Part shown: positions 1 through 9,172 of the stretch, in pieces
Position numbering within the stretch: the first letter of the stretch is position 1
Layout: each line of letters opens with the position of its first letter
Assembly (NCBI RefSeq): GCF_963664415.1
Contig: NZ_OY761442.1
Coordinates: forward strand, 310,001 to 374,000
DNA length: 64,000 bases
Origin: an uncultured Desulfobacter sp.
Lineage (GTDB): Bacteria; Desulfobacterota; Desulfobacteria; Desulfobacterales; Desulfobacteraceae
Direction: 5' to 3'
Position numbers and translations under genes: made by a program
Notes under the pieces: generated by a model
What the model saw: the letters and a program-made list of their open reading frames with translations, nothing else
What the model was told of the DNA's origin: nothing
Databases searched by the model: none

Positions 1-380
1 ACGTTCTCCATGAATCCATCTAACTTTTCATACCGGCCGGCCATGCGGATAAACAGCTTGTCTTCTAAAATGGGACATGAAACAGATGCACTCATATCCC
101 GGGTGTTGTAATTACCGTAACCGGCTTTTACCCTGCCGGTAAATGTATTGTCCGGCTTCCGGGTTACAATGTTCAGTACCCCGCCGATGGTGTTGCGGCC
201 ATAAAGGGTTCCCTGGGGCCCCCTTAAAAGTTCAATCCGCTCAATGTCAAAAAAGTTTGAATCATATTCATTGTAATAAACGTCATCTATATAAAACCCA
301 AAGGAGGATGCCAGGCTCATGAACTGGGAAATGCCCCGTATGGTAACTCCGGAAGCGATGTCAGCAGTCCTGCGGCGCAT
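1..380 (-). pseudogene. TonB-dependent receptor, plug fragment (5' end missing, continues off the left edge)
   Basis: Reading leftward, the translation carries the classic plug-domain core of TonB-dependent outer-membrane receptors: IERIELLRGPQGTLYGRNT, then IGGVLNIVTRKP, then the first barrel segments. The frame begins at an ATG at 380 directly behind an in-frame TAG (390-392). There is no signal peptide, no TonB box and no first third of the plug, so this is the body of a receptor whose 5' end is lost. It abuts, head to head, an AraC gene that also lacks its 5' half, which points to a deletion across a divergent receptor/regulator pair. The ligand cannot be told; neighbouring feo genes suggest iron. 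The call is sure for the family. Lack of function is an inference from the missing export and TonB-coupling parts. Confidence 0.85.
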
Positions 381-415
381 CCCTGGGAACTAAAGAAGCG
401 GACCTTGGCCTTAAA

Positions 416-916
416 ATGTGCGCATACCAGGTCCTGACTGCGGCCGTGGACACGCCGGATGACCCCCTGTTCATGGAGGCAAAGGCTTTGGAACTGGTTG
501 CCCGCCAGTTAAGGCGGCTTGAGCGGATAGCCGGCATATATCCCCGGCAGTCCCCTTTGTCTATTTCGGATATGGACCAAATTATGCTGGCCGCAGAGAT
601 TTTGAAAAAAGAGATGGACAACCCGCCAGGAGGCGTGGATCTGGCTCGCAGGGTGGGACTAAACTACAACAAGCTGCTTCACGGGTTTAAAAAGATACTC
701 CTGCTGACACCTGCCGGGTATTTGTGCGTTGTCCGTTTGCAGAAAGCTTACGACCTTATTGCCGGTCGTGATTTGAATGTCACACAAGCCGCTTCAACGG
801 TCGGTTACGCCAGCCTGAGCCATTTTACCAAATCATTCCGTAAAGCTTTCGGGATCACTCCTAAAGCGTGTGCAACAGCTGGAAAGTTAAAGAGATCTCC
901 AGACAAAAAAAAATGA
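416..916 (+). pseudogene. AraC/PchR-type regulator, C-terminal part only
   Basis: The product aligns with the C-terminal half of the intact AraC regulator at 5915-6877: the helix FMEAKALELVARQL matches its FLQSKVLEFLSFQL, and both AraC helix-turn-helix motifs follow, ending in VGYASLSHFTKSFRKAFGITP. The roughly 150-residue N-terminal effector domain is absent. The reading frame stays open upstream of the ATG at 416 to about position 360, where it runs into the truncated TonB receptor on the other strand. The gene therefore probably lost its start in the same deletion. A DNA-binding fragment could still be made, but I see no clear ribosome binding site. The family call is firm; the pseudogene status is inferred. 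Confidence 0.8.
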
Positions 917-977
917 GATAGACGGAAGATGGGTGGCGGGCCATACAGATAAGAGTGTATCCTTCCACTGCTGTATC

Positions 978-1118
978 TGAAGGTGTGTTTTCGATTTTTT
1001 CTCCATCAAAAGAGACAGCGTTTCCAGCATCAATGATTCTAAAAGCCCCGGTCAACTCAATACTGTCTGTAAGGCGATAAGCCAATTCCAGTTCAATACC
1101 TCGGGAATGATCGTAAAT
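978..1118 (-). pseudogene. TonB-dependent receptor barrel fragment
   Basis: A short leftward stretch reads SRGIELELAYRLTDSIELTG followed by AF, IDAG, FDGEKIENTP. This is the typical periodic beta-strand text found near the C-terminal barrel of TonB-dependent receptors. Nothing recognisable continues on either side: upstream the text changes in another frame to a different fragment, and downstream it meets the end of the AraC remnant. It lies upstream of the plug fragment at 1-380 in the same orientation, so it cannot be that gene in normal order. It is a relic of a second receptor or of a rearrangement. Confidence 0.55.
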
Positions 1119-1222
1119 GAGTGCAAATGGGCTTTTGGATGGGCATAATAGTTTACGGCCCATCCGCCCCGGGGTTTTTTGGCGGTTTTTTCAATAAATG
1201 TTTCTAATCTCTGTTTAAACAC
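1052..1222 (-). pseudogene. Possible N-terminal fragment of a methyltransferase-like gene
   Basis: A 56-codon frame from a GTG at 1222 (with GGAAG upstream) starts FKQRLETFIEKTAKKPRGGW, then AVNYYAHPKAHLHSF. To my recollection this resembles the extreme N-terminus of some small class I SAM-dependent methyltransferases that lie near metal-uptake genes, but no SAM-binding motif is present. The recognisable text stops around 1115, where a TonB-barrel fragment begins in a different frame on the same strand. That looks like a recombination junction. The family guess is weak; the sudden change of frame content is directly visible. Confidence 0.3.
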
Positions 1223-1274
1223 GCTTTAGTCTTCCTTACTATTTTTCGGATTTTCATTAATACCGGCCATGGCC

Positions 1275-3305
1275 TTACCCTGCCACCAGCCGGACAGCCT
1301 GGTGGATCAAAATGCCTCCGCCAATGGAAAGCAAAGTGGTGTAGCCAATGATGCCGGCCAGCAGCTTAATCCGTTTCCCCCCTTCGGCATGGATAACGCT
1401 TAACGCGGCAATGCAGGGGGCAAATACATTCACGGCATACATAAAGGTTACAGCCCCGGATACAGACACCGTAGCCTGCATCAAACCGGGCAGCTCCTGC
1501 TGGCCCACATTGAAAATCACGGCGGCGGTTGCCAGCATGGCCTCTTTGTTGAGCAGGGACGCCAGAAGGACGGTGAGCATTTTCCAGTCCAGGCCCATGA
1601 GATGGCTCACCGGTGTCAGGGCCTGGCCCAGACGGCCAAACAGGCTGGTGGTGATCTCGCCAGTAGGAAAATAGCAGGCAAAGGAGAGTACCATACTAAA
1701 TACTACAAGCACGCCGGCCGCCCGTTTCACAAAGCCCTTGGCCCGGTTCCAGGTGTGTTTGAAAACAGCGGCCCAGGCAGGGCGCTGCCAGGGGGGCAGT
1801 TCCATGATCAATGGATCAGGGGATGTGCCGGGAAAAAGCATGCGGTCAAACAAACGGCACATCACTGCCAAAATCAGGCAGTTGACCAGAAACAGCCCCA
1901 ACACAACTGCCACTGCAACGGGCAGCGGGAAAAACCAGGTGGCAATCACCGAGGTAATGGCAAGCTTTGCCGAACAGGGCACCAGGGGGACAAGAATAAG
2001 CGTAAGCATTCGCTGGCGGCTGGAATCTCCGATGCGGCAGGCCATGGCACCGATGATGGTGCAGGGCATGCCAAACAGCAGCGAAACAAAGGCCCGGCCG
2101 TTCAGCCCTATGCGGACCATAAGCCGGTCCATGACATAGGCAGCCCTTGCCATATAACCGATATCCTCCAGCAGGGCAAAGACCATGGAAAAAATAGCGA
2201 TCACAGGCGTGACCGTGACCACGGACCCGGCCCCCCGGATACCGCCGCGCACCACCCAGGCAAGCCAGGGTATGGCCTTGAAATCCAGCGCCTGGCCCGC
2301 CACAGCTTCCAGGGCATCAAACCATGACCGGGCAAAAAGGCCAAAGGACAAGCCCGCCACAAGTCCGACCGTTACCACCCCGGCAAAAATACCAAGTAGG
2401 AGCAATACACCCAAAAAATGATGGGTGGCCATTCGGTCCCATATCGGGGTGCGTGGGGCACCCCCTGACGGTTGCAGGCCACTGGAATCATTGGGGGCAT
2501 TGGTGGGGCCGCAGCTTTTAACCAAAGCCTTTTTAATCCATTGAAACCGGGCTTGCGCCAGTTGCTCAATCATGTCAGGCCCATGGGAAAACTGTTTATC
2601 CACCCAGGCAAGCACGTTGGTATCCTTTGCCCCAAGGGCATGCCGCGCATCCGGGTCCCCTTCCATGAGCTTGAGTGCATCCCAGGCGCTTCGGCGTTTG
2701 TTTTCGGCAATTGGCAGCATTTTTTCGGTCAGGGTCTGATGAATCTCTTTCAACTCCCCAAAAAGCCACTCAATTTCTTCCCTGATCCGGGTCCGGGAAG
2801 CCAGGGCCTTTTCCAGACCGGTTGTCAGCCGGTCCAGCCCCTTGGCCCTGCTTGCCACCAACGGAAAAACCGGTACGTCCAGCCCTTTGGACACCTGGGC
2901 CGGGTCCACGAGCACCCCTGCATCTTCGGCCATGTCCGTCATGTTCAAAGCCACCACATAATTTATGCCCATGGCGGCAATTTCTGCGGCATAGTAAAGG
3001 GTACGCTCAAGGCACAGGGCATTGACCACCACCAGCACCAGATCCGGTGCCTGCTCAAGGATAAAATCCCGGGCAATGCGCTCCTCGGTGGAACCGGCTG
3101 TCAGGCTGTAGGTTCCGGGCAGATCCACCACTTCCACACGAGTGCTTCCGCAAACGGTGGTTCCGCTTTTTTTTTCCACGGTTTTTCCCGGCCAGTTGCC
3201 CACGGCCTGGTTCAATCCGGTCAGACAATTGAACAAGGTGGATTTGCCGGTGTTGGGTTGGCCGGCAATGGCCACCATCGGTGGTTTTTCTATTGCGTCA
3301 GACAT
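1275..3305 (-). CDS. feoB: Ferrous iron transporter FeoB
   Basis: FeoB is the inner-membrane Fe(II) transporter with an N-terminal GTP-binding domain. The G-domain motifs are plain: GQPNTGKST (G1, about residues 15-23), the T-rich G2 region, DLPG (G3) and NMTD (G4). Two Gate-type membrane domains follow, with the signatures LLFGMPCTIIGAM and VPLVPCSAKLAI. At about 676 residues it is shorter than the E. coli protein but normal for the family. I place the start at the second ATG (3305), because the GGAG at 3312-3315 directly abuts the first ATG (3311) and sits six bases from the second. It overlaps feoA by eight bases, so translation is probably coupled. It is the last gene of a receptor-feoA-feoB operon. 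Confidence 0.96.
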   Translation of the reverse strand: MSDAIEKPPMVAIAGQPNTGKSTLFNCLTGLNQAVGNWPGKTVEKKSGTTVCGSTRVEVVDLPGTYSLTAGSTEERIARDFILEQAPDLVLVVVNALCLERTLYYAAEIAAMGINYVVALNMTDMAEDAGVLVDPAQVSKGLDVPVFPLVASRAKGLDRLTTGLEKALASRTRIREEIEWLFGELKEIHQTLTEKMLPIAENKRRSAWDALKLMEGDPDARHALGAKDTNVLAWVDKQFSHGPDMIEQLAQARFQWIKKALVKSCGPTNAPNDSSGLQPSGGAPRTPIWDRMATHHFLGVLLLLGIFAGVVTVGLVAGLSFGLFARSWFDALEAVAGQALDFKAIPWLAWVVRGGIRGAGSVVTVTPVIAIFSMVFALLEDIGYMARAAYVMDRLMVRIGLNGRAFVSLLFGMPCTIIGAMACRIGDSSRQRMLTLILVPLVPCSAKLAITSVIATWFFPLPVAVAVVLGLFLVNCLILAVMCRLFDRMLFPGTSPDPLIMELPPWQRPAWAAVFKHTWNRAKGFVKRAAGVLVVFSMVLSFACYFPTGEITTSLFGRLGQALTPVSHLMGLDWKMLTVLLASLLNKEAMLATAAVIFNVGQQELPGLMQATVSVSGAVTFMYAVNVFAPCIAALSVIHAEGGKRIKLLAGIIGYTTLLSIGGGILIHQAVRLVAG

Positions 3306-3543
3306 GGACATCTCCTACGGCGACGGCTGCGGCCACCTGCCGGGACAAGGCAATGGTGGTGTGGCCCGAGGCAATAATCAGGGCATGGCCTTTTCTGTTT
3401 CGGATCACGGCCAGGCGAGCCCCCCGGATCAACCCCAGAGGAGCCAGCCTGGACAACTGCCGGGGAGGGCATGAAAACCCTTTAATGGTGGCATACCACC
3501 CCCCGGGAACCCGGGAAAGTCGGGTATTGGATATTTTGCTCAT
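3298..3543 (-). CDS. feoA: FeoA-domain protein
   Basis: This 81-residue protein carries a FeoA (SH3-like) domain: LSRLAPLGLIRGARLAVI, then a GHALIIASGHTTIALSR core. FeoA is a small cytoplasmic partner needed for FeoB activity. A longer frame extends upstream to 3645, but it overlaps the receptor gene. The ATG at 3543 has AGGA eight bases upstream, and the receptor stop at 3561 lies just before it. The N-terminal 20 residues (KISNTRLSRVPGGWYATI) precede the usual domain start and are somewhat extended. Its stop lies inside the feoB start region. Confidence 0.88.
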   Translation of the reverse strand: MSKISNTRLSRVPGGWYATIKGFSCPPRQLSRLAPLGLIRGARLAVIRNRKGHALIIASGHTTIALSRQVAAAVAVGDVHV

Positions 3544-3560
3544 TGTTTTTCCTGCATTTC

Positions 3561-5618
3561 TCATAGATTGATTTTGACCATGACACCCACGGTCAGGGGT
3601 TCTGCTGCCATCAGGGCGCCGCTGCAATTGGATATGGCATAGCATTCGTCCAGAAGGTTGCGTCCATACACAGCCACCTCCCAGTGGTCGGCGGCATATC
3701 CCACCTTGGCATTGAGCATGACATAGCTGTCCTGGCGGGTGGCGTTGTCCTCCACCAGGTAGTACGCTCCGCGCCAGGAGGCATCCATCCCCATGAAAAA
3801 ACCGCAGTCGGTATACATGGTGGTGCCCAGGTTCACTGTATAGTCGTTGGTAAAGGGCAGTTTATTTCCGGTGTAGTCTGCAGTGCCATCTGTGAACGCA
3901 TCAAATTCATACTCAAACATATACCCAATGCCCCCAAAGATGGTCCATCCCTTCAGGGGTTTAAACCGGGCTTCAATCTCCAGGCCGCTGCTGTGGGCAT
4001 CTGCGGCATTTAATTTTTTATAAAAGGTGGTCCCCGGTATATTGATATCCACCTGCATGTCGGACCAGTCCACGTAAAACAGGTCTGCGTTAAACTCCAG
4101 GCGGTCGTTAAAGTGGCGGCTCTTGTATCCCATCTCATAGGTCAGGGTGTATTCGGGGTCCACAGGGTCGGTCCGGGCAATCTGGGCATAGGGCATGACA
4201 TAGTTATAGTCCCCGGCTTTAAAACCCCTTGCCACTGTGGCGTAGATGCGCTGTTTGTCGGTCAAAAGCCATGCTGCGGCCACAGACGGGGAGAACGCCA
4301 TCCAGTCCTCATCTGTGGTAAACGAGGTCTCCGCACTGCCTGTGGTGGAGATGTTGGACCACTCCAGCTCTTTTTTCTCGTAATCCAGGCGAAGTGCGCA
4401 GGTTACCTCAAGTTTGGGCAAAGCCCGGTATATCACCTGGCCGTAGCCGGCAAGGTTTGAGGTGTCAACGGTGGAGTCTTGCCTGTCATAGGCTCCGGCC
4501 ATGGAACCTGTTGCCGTGCCGTACCTTGCAATGCTCCGGTTGTCCATGGTCTGGTATCGGCCAAACACACCGGCAAGCCATTGAAACGAATCTTTATCTC
4601 CGCCGGAAACCTTAAACTCCTGGCTGACGACATTAAACGTTTCATCATAGACACCCACCATCATGTCATAACCGGTGAAATCCCAGTCATGGACAAACCC
4701 GTAGGTGGAGCGGGTGTAATTGGTAATGGAGGTCAGGGTTCTCCCATTGCCCAGATCGTGCTTCCATTTCAGGGTGGGAGAGAGGATATCCCCTGTATTT
4801 TCACCCAGCTCATCATTGTAAGTATCCCATGAAACCGGACTGCCTATGGGTCCGTAAGCATCAAAGGCCGAATCATACTGATCTGCGTAAACGTTTAAAA
4901 GGATCTGGTTGTCGCTGTTCGGCAAAAAAAGGAATTTAAAGCGGCCGGTGAATTGGTCACTGTCATTTGTGTCATCTTGGTCAAGGCTTTGGTTGTTAAA
5001 ATATCCATTGGTGGTGTCGGCTGCGGCGGCAATGCGGTAAGCCACGGTATCGCTTATCCTTCCACCTGCTGCGGTTTCAAACCGAAAGGCACCGAACTTT
5101 TCCACAGAGATCTGGGCATAGCCGTTGGCCGGACCAAACTCAGGCTCCCGGGTGATCACATTGATCAGGCCGGTGTGGGTGTTTGCCCCGTAAAGGGCGC
5201 CTTGTCCGCCGCGCAGGATCTCGATACGTTCCACATCCAGCAAGGTATCTGTAGCTGCATAGGGCACAGCCACATCATCCAGATTGACATAGAACATCCG
5301 GTTCATGTTCTTGGTGCCGCCAATCCCCCTGAATACATACTGGGTTGTGTGGCTGTCCGACCGGTTAAAATTAATATTCGGGGTGTTGGCCACCACGTCG
5401 TTAAGGTTATCAAGGCCCATATCTTTCAAGGCGTACCCGTCAAAAGCACTGACAGCGGCAGGCAGTTTTTGCTTGTCCGTCCTGGTTTTATTGGCGGTGA
5501 CCGTGACGGTTTCCAGTGTTTTGTCCTTTGTATCCAAAACATCCTGGGCATGGCCCGGTCCTGCCCAACAGGCCAAACACAGCGCAGCCAAAATCGAGCA
5601 ACATAATTTAGATGTCAT
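3561..5618 (-). CDS. TonB-dependent outer-membrane receptor
   Basis: This is a complete 685-residue receptor. It starts with a Sec signal peptide ending at GHA-QD, then a TonB box (LETVTVTA, about 35-42). The plug domain contains FRGIGG, VERIEILRGGQGALYGANT and LINVITREPEFG. A 22-strand-type barrel follows and ends in an aromatic/hydrophobic tail (VGVMVKINL). Such receptors import ferric siderophores, haem or cobalamin using the TonB-ExbBD system. The gene leads the operon into feoA (17-base gap) and feoB. An AraC/PchR-type regulator is divergent across about 300 bases. Substrate is unknown; the context suggests an iron chelate. GAGG precedes the ATG at good spacing. Confidence 0.95.
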   Translation of the reverse strand: MTSKLCCSILAALCLACWAGPGHAQDVLDTKDKTLETVTVTANKTRTDKQKLPAAVSAFDGYALKDMGLDNLNDVVANTPNINFNRSDSHTTQYVFRGIGGTKNMNRMFYVNLDDVAVPYAATDTLLDVERIEILRGGQGALYGANTHTGLINVITREPEFGPANGYAQISVEKFGAFRFETAAGGRISDTVAYRIAAAADTTNGYFNNQSLDQDDTNDSDQFTGRFKFLFLPNSDNQILLNVYADQYDSAFDAYGPIGSPVSWDTYNDELGENTGDILSPTLKWKHDLGNGRTLTSITNYTRSTYGFVHDWDFTGYDMMVGVYDETFNVVSQEFKVSGGDKDSFQWLAGVFGRYQTMDNRSIARYGTATGSMAGAYDRQDSTVDTSNLAGYGQVIYRALPKLEVTCALRLDYEKKELEWSNISTTGSAETSFTTDEDWMAFSPSVAAAWLLTDKQRIYATVARGFKAGDYNYVMPYAQIARTDPVDPEYTLTYEMGYKSRHFNDRLEFNADLFYVDWSDMQVDINIPGTTFYKKLNAADAHSSGLEIEARFKPLKGWTIFGGIGYMFEYEFDAFTDGTADYTGNKLPFTNDYTVNLGTTMYTDCGFFMGMDASWRGAYYLVEDNATRQDSYVMLNAKVGYAADHWEVAVYGRNLLDECYAISNCSGALMAAEPLTVGVMVKINL

Positions 5619-5669
5619 TTTTCATCCTCTTTTTCCTGGGTTGAGACCGCTTCCACGGCCGTTGTTTTT

Positions 5670-5758
5670 AATTAGTGTTTGAACGAAAAGTCATCCATCT
5701 GCACCTTGCATCTGGGCAACTTTTCGCCCAAACACGGGTTTTGGTTCAGACACTAATT
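5670..5758. repeat. Compound inverted repeat upstream of the receptor gene
   Basis: ATTAGTGTTTGAAC (5671-5684) pairs with GTTCAGACACTAAT (5744-5757), and inside it CGAAAAGT (5684-5691) pairs with ACTTTTCG (5719-5726). The whole can fold into a long hairpin of about 88 bases. It lies in the roughly 300-base gap between the TonB receptor and the divergent AraC gene. It could be a small non-autonomous repeat (MITE-like) or part of the receptor leader. A search for copies in the genome would decide. Confidence 0.6.
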
Positions 5759-5914
5759 GGAATCTTTGGGAAATAACAAAAGACGGGGATGAATTTCTGC
5801 CCCCAGAAGAAAATAAATGCTCAAAAAAGTTTTCTTGTTGCACATAACTATGATAGAAGGAATATACTTGTTCCAAGCAAGCTAATTTTAACACCCTGAT
5901 TCATGGAGAGACAG

Positions 5915-6877
5915 ATGGACGGGTACCGCATCCAGTTTGACCCCGCACACAGCCTGAAAACCCTTGAACCGGCTTTGTCTGACGGACCACCCCTGACCGA
6001 TTTGCCGGGGTACCGGACGTTCTGCGCATTTCCCGGTATCAACCTGATTACCCTGATCTTGCCTGGGGGTTCGACCTTTTCAACGAATTTCATTAAAGAA
6101 GACCAGATTTTTGAGTTTGGGTACATTTTTAACGGCATTGCCCGGACGTTTCTCCACGAATCGCCGTCAACGACCATTGAACTTTCCCCAAAGTCTGCCA
6201 CGGCTCACTATATTCCCAGGACACCCGCCACCTTTGAGGTCACCCCCAAGCCGGATATCCAGATGCTGGGTATTGAAGTCAAGTTTGAGGTGATGCAGCA
6301 GATGCTTAAGGGCCAAGAAGATGACTGCCCAAAGCTTGCACGTGTTATTGAAGCCGGTGAAGACACCCGCTTTTTTGAAGCCACAGGCTGCCGGGGCCCC
6401 CAGATTGCAGTGGCAAGCCAGATCCTGTCCTGCCCCTTGACCGGCCTGACTCGCTGTCTGTTTCTCCAGTCAAAGGTGCTGGAATTTCTATCCTTTCAGC
6501 TTGAGGCCATAAAGGACAACGGCACCATCCAGCGCCAGGGGCTGCTCACCCGTAACGAGGAACAACGAATCCGGGATGCAAGAATGCTTTTAAGCAACCG
6601 GATGACAGAACCGCCCTCCCTTGCTGAATTGGCTGATCTGACAGGGCTGAACCCCACAAAACTGAAAAAAGGATTTAAACTGGTGTTCGGAAAAACCGCC
6701 TATGCCTGTCTCCACGAGGATCGCATGGAACGAGCCCACGTACTTTTATCCCAGGGCCACATGAACGTCAGCCAAGTGGCCTGGGAGGTAGGGTACATCA
6801 ATGTCAGCCACTTCAGCGCGGCGTTCCGGAAACAATATGGGGTCAGGCCCAAATCGTTTCAGATGGCAGGGCTTTAA
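5915..6877 (+). CDS. AraC/PchR-type transcriptional regulator
   Basis: This protein of about 320 residues has an N-terminal effector-binding region and a C-terminal pair of AraC helix-turn-helix motifs (PPSLAELADLTGLNPTKLKK and VSQVAWEVGYINVSHFSAAF). The linker and first helix-turn-helix (LKKGFKLVFG) resemble PchR-like regulators of siderophore uptake. An ATG exists at 5903 with no ribosome site. The GGAG within those first codons lies about seven bases before the ATG at 5915, which I prefer. It is divergent from the receptor-feoAB operon and is its likely activator. It is also the intact homologue of the truncated AraC at 416-916. Immediately downstream lies the IS66 remnant. Confidence 0.9.
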   Translation: MDGYRIQFDPAHSLKTLEPALSDGPPLTDLPGYRTFCAFPGINLITLILPGGSTFSTNFIKEDQIFEFGYIFNGIARTFLHESPSTTIELSPKSATAHYIPRTPATFEVTPKPDIQMLGIEVKFEVMQQMLKGQEDDCPKLARVIEAGEDTRFFEATGCRGPQIAVASQILSCPLTGLTRCLFLQSKVLEFLSFQLEAIKDNGTIQRQGLLTRNEEQRIRDARMLLSNRMTEPPSLAELADLTGLNPTKLKKGFKLVFGKTAYACLHEDRMERAHVLLSQGHMNVSQVAWEVGYINVSHFSAAFRKQYGVRPKSFQMAGL

Positions 6878-6894
6878 AATAAAATTTAAGGTAA

Positions 6895-7745
6895 CTACTC
6901 ACCCCGGTTGAAATCAGCACAGGGGATTTCATCCACCAACGCCAACTGAATGGCAACGAGCGGATTCACTCCTTTGTTCGCCATGGTTTGCAGGTAACTC
7001 GAAATCCGACAATAAGCATGGGCATATCGTTGACGTCGAAAGCACCCTGATATTTTCTGTTTCACCTTTGCCATACGAAGATCTCGTTCAGCCCGGTTGT
7101 TGGTGAATGGAACATATGAATCTTTGGCAAACAGCAAAACGGCCGTTTCATATTTTTTAAGCCGTTCCCAAAGATTGTGCGCATCTGATTTGGCCATTTT
7201 ACCGCGTTGACCCTTCGGCTTTGGCGGGATTTCCGGCAGCTCTTTATCCCCTCGTGTAAGAATGTTGCGGTAACGCTTCTGCAAGTTTGCGTATTCTTTT
7301 TCCGTCAGGCACTTCTCTTCACGCTTTGCTACTGTACGGCAAGTTTCCTGAAGCAGTTTTTTCATATTGGTGGCCCACCTATACTGATTGGAATCGACAA
7401 TAAAGGTCAACTCTCTCAGGAGGTGTGAACCACAAAGCCCATGGCCACAATGATCGTATGACAGATATGACGCCCAGCAATCATGAATTATTACTCCTCC
7501 CTAGCGGGGGATGATGTTCAAATCAACCATCGCTTCCTTGCCTCGCTTTCGATGAAGCAGCTTCAGCGTGGTTCCTCCAGAAGAATACACATGTATCCAG
7601 TGATTTTTTTGATCCACCCGGAAAGATGTCTCGTCAACATGGATTGATGGGGCCTGAAGAATGCTCTCAATTGATTTTGCTTCCCATTTTTCAAGTCTGG
7701 CGATAAATTCCTGGGGATACCCTCGACTATCAAAGCCCAATATCC
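6895..7745 (-). pseudogene. IS66-family transposase, interrupted and 5'-truncated
   Basis: Read leftward, the frame gives the IS66 catalytic core: APSIHVDETSFRVDQKNHWI (first catalytic Asp), IIHDCWASYLSYDHCGHGLC, ELTFIVDSNQYRW, and FTNNRAERDLRMAKVKQKIS (final Glu region). A single in-frame TAG at 7501-7503 separates the two halves, exactly where the family has a residue between IIPR and GGV. The same frame continues on both sides, so it is a nonsense change and not a frameshift. N-terminal sequence upstream of about 7745 is lost where group II intron sequence begins. No TnpA or TnpB accessory genes are present. It is inactive. Confidence 0.88.
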
Positions 7746-9172
7746 TTTCCGTAATTCTGCTGGGTAGAGGAGGTGAGCGAGCAAGGAAAGTGCACGATCT
7801 TACCCGGTGACGGGCCGTCTGATCCGGGCCGTTGTAACTGCGACAGCCAAGCCCTAAGCGGCACAGCAATATAGCCGTTACGGACAGAGGGTCTTCAGAT
7901 GCAGCCCATAATGAAAAGCAAAATGAGGCAACTTGACCTATTTGTTGATCAGAGAAGTCTCTTTGAGAAGCTCTGCGATGAGGCTAACCTGTACGCAGGC
8001 TTTGCAGCGGTGAAGAAGAACGGTGGGGCGCCTGGAATAGACGGTGTCACCATCGAGGGATTTAAGGACCGTGTTGAAGAAGAGCTGGCCCAGCTCAAGA
8101 AGGATCTCGAAAGCTGGAGCTATAAACCAAATCCGGTTCGACGGGTAGAGATACCTAAACCTGGCAATGCGGGCGTGCGTTTGCTTGGAGTACCTTGCGT
8201 ACGTGACAGAGTGGTGCACGCCACATTAAAGCTTCTACTGGAACCTATAATTGATCCTACCTTTTCTGACCACAGCTATGGCTTTCGTCCCGGATACAGC
8301 CAGCAGAAGGCAGTGGCGGCAGCCAAACAGATAGTGGACAGAGGGAAAGAATATGTTGTAGACCTTGATCTTTCAAAATTTTTCGACCGAGTGAATCACG
8401 ACCGCCTTATCTACCTGCTCTCGGGCCATGTGACAGACAAACGGATTCTCCGTTTGATCGGCATGATATTGCGCAGTGGCGTGATGGCAAATGGTACGGT
8501 TTTGCTTACGAAAGAGGGAACCGTTCAGGGGAGCCCCTTAAGTCCGTTATTAAGCAATGTAGTGCTTGATGAATTGGATAAGGAGCTTGAACGACGAGGC
8601 CTTGAGTTTTACCGATACGCTGATGACTGTGTGCCACGAAGGCAGACACTGTTGCAATAAACAGTGCAGCCATGCTGCACAAAAGATGAGGGAAGGCCCC
8701 TCGAAGCCGCCATACAGGTGGAGGCTTCAAACCACCGTAAGCTGCGCCGGTTAAGAGCTGGGGTGGTGAGCGTTACGGAAAAGGCAGGACAAGATCTTGT
8801 CAGGTAGGTTCCAAGGAGACGAACGCAAGTGAATCACTATTGAAGTGTCGAAAGCGTAGGGATGAGGTCAAAACCGGGGGGTAGTCGTTAACCCGGGATA
8901 AGTTCGGCGGTTACCTGTTTACTGGCCGGGCGGCCTCCGGCATAAAGGTGGCGTGAACTTGGTACAGGCTTTTGTGTGGAACGTGGGAACCTGTCGCCCT
9001 GATGCTAAGGGAGAAATACAAGCGGAGGACCCGTAAGTATGAGAGTACCGATGCAGGGCACAGGGGCGGAGCGACCCGTAGTAGTGATGAAGATTCTGTA
9101 ATGGAATTGGAGCGAAGGGGAAGCATTGACCAGCTTGAAGTAAAGAAAACAACTGGAAACAGGAGGATTGGA

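Noticed and set aside
1348..3571. Several long frames on the + strand opposite feoB and feoA
   Set aside because: They lie antisense to clear FeoB and FeoA coding sequence, have odd composition rich in Gly, His and Pro, and show no motifs.
3684..5682. Multiple + strand frames of 70-217 codons across the TonB receptor
   Set aside because: All are shadows of the receptor in GC-rich third positions, with no ribosome sites or family features.
8972..9172. Upstream extension of the inner intron RT frame
   Set aside because: This part is group II intron RNA (domains II-IV region). The TTG at 9173 has a strong GGAGG and gives the usual RT N-terminus.
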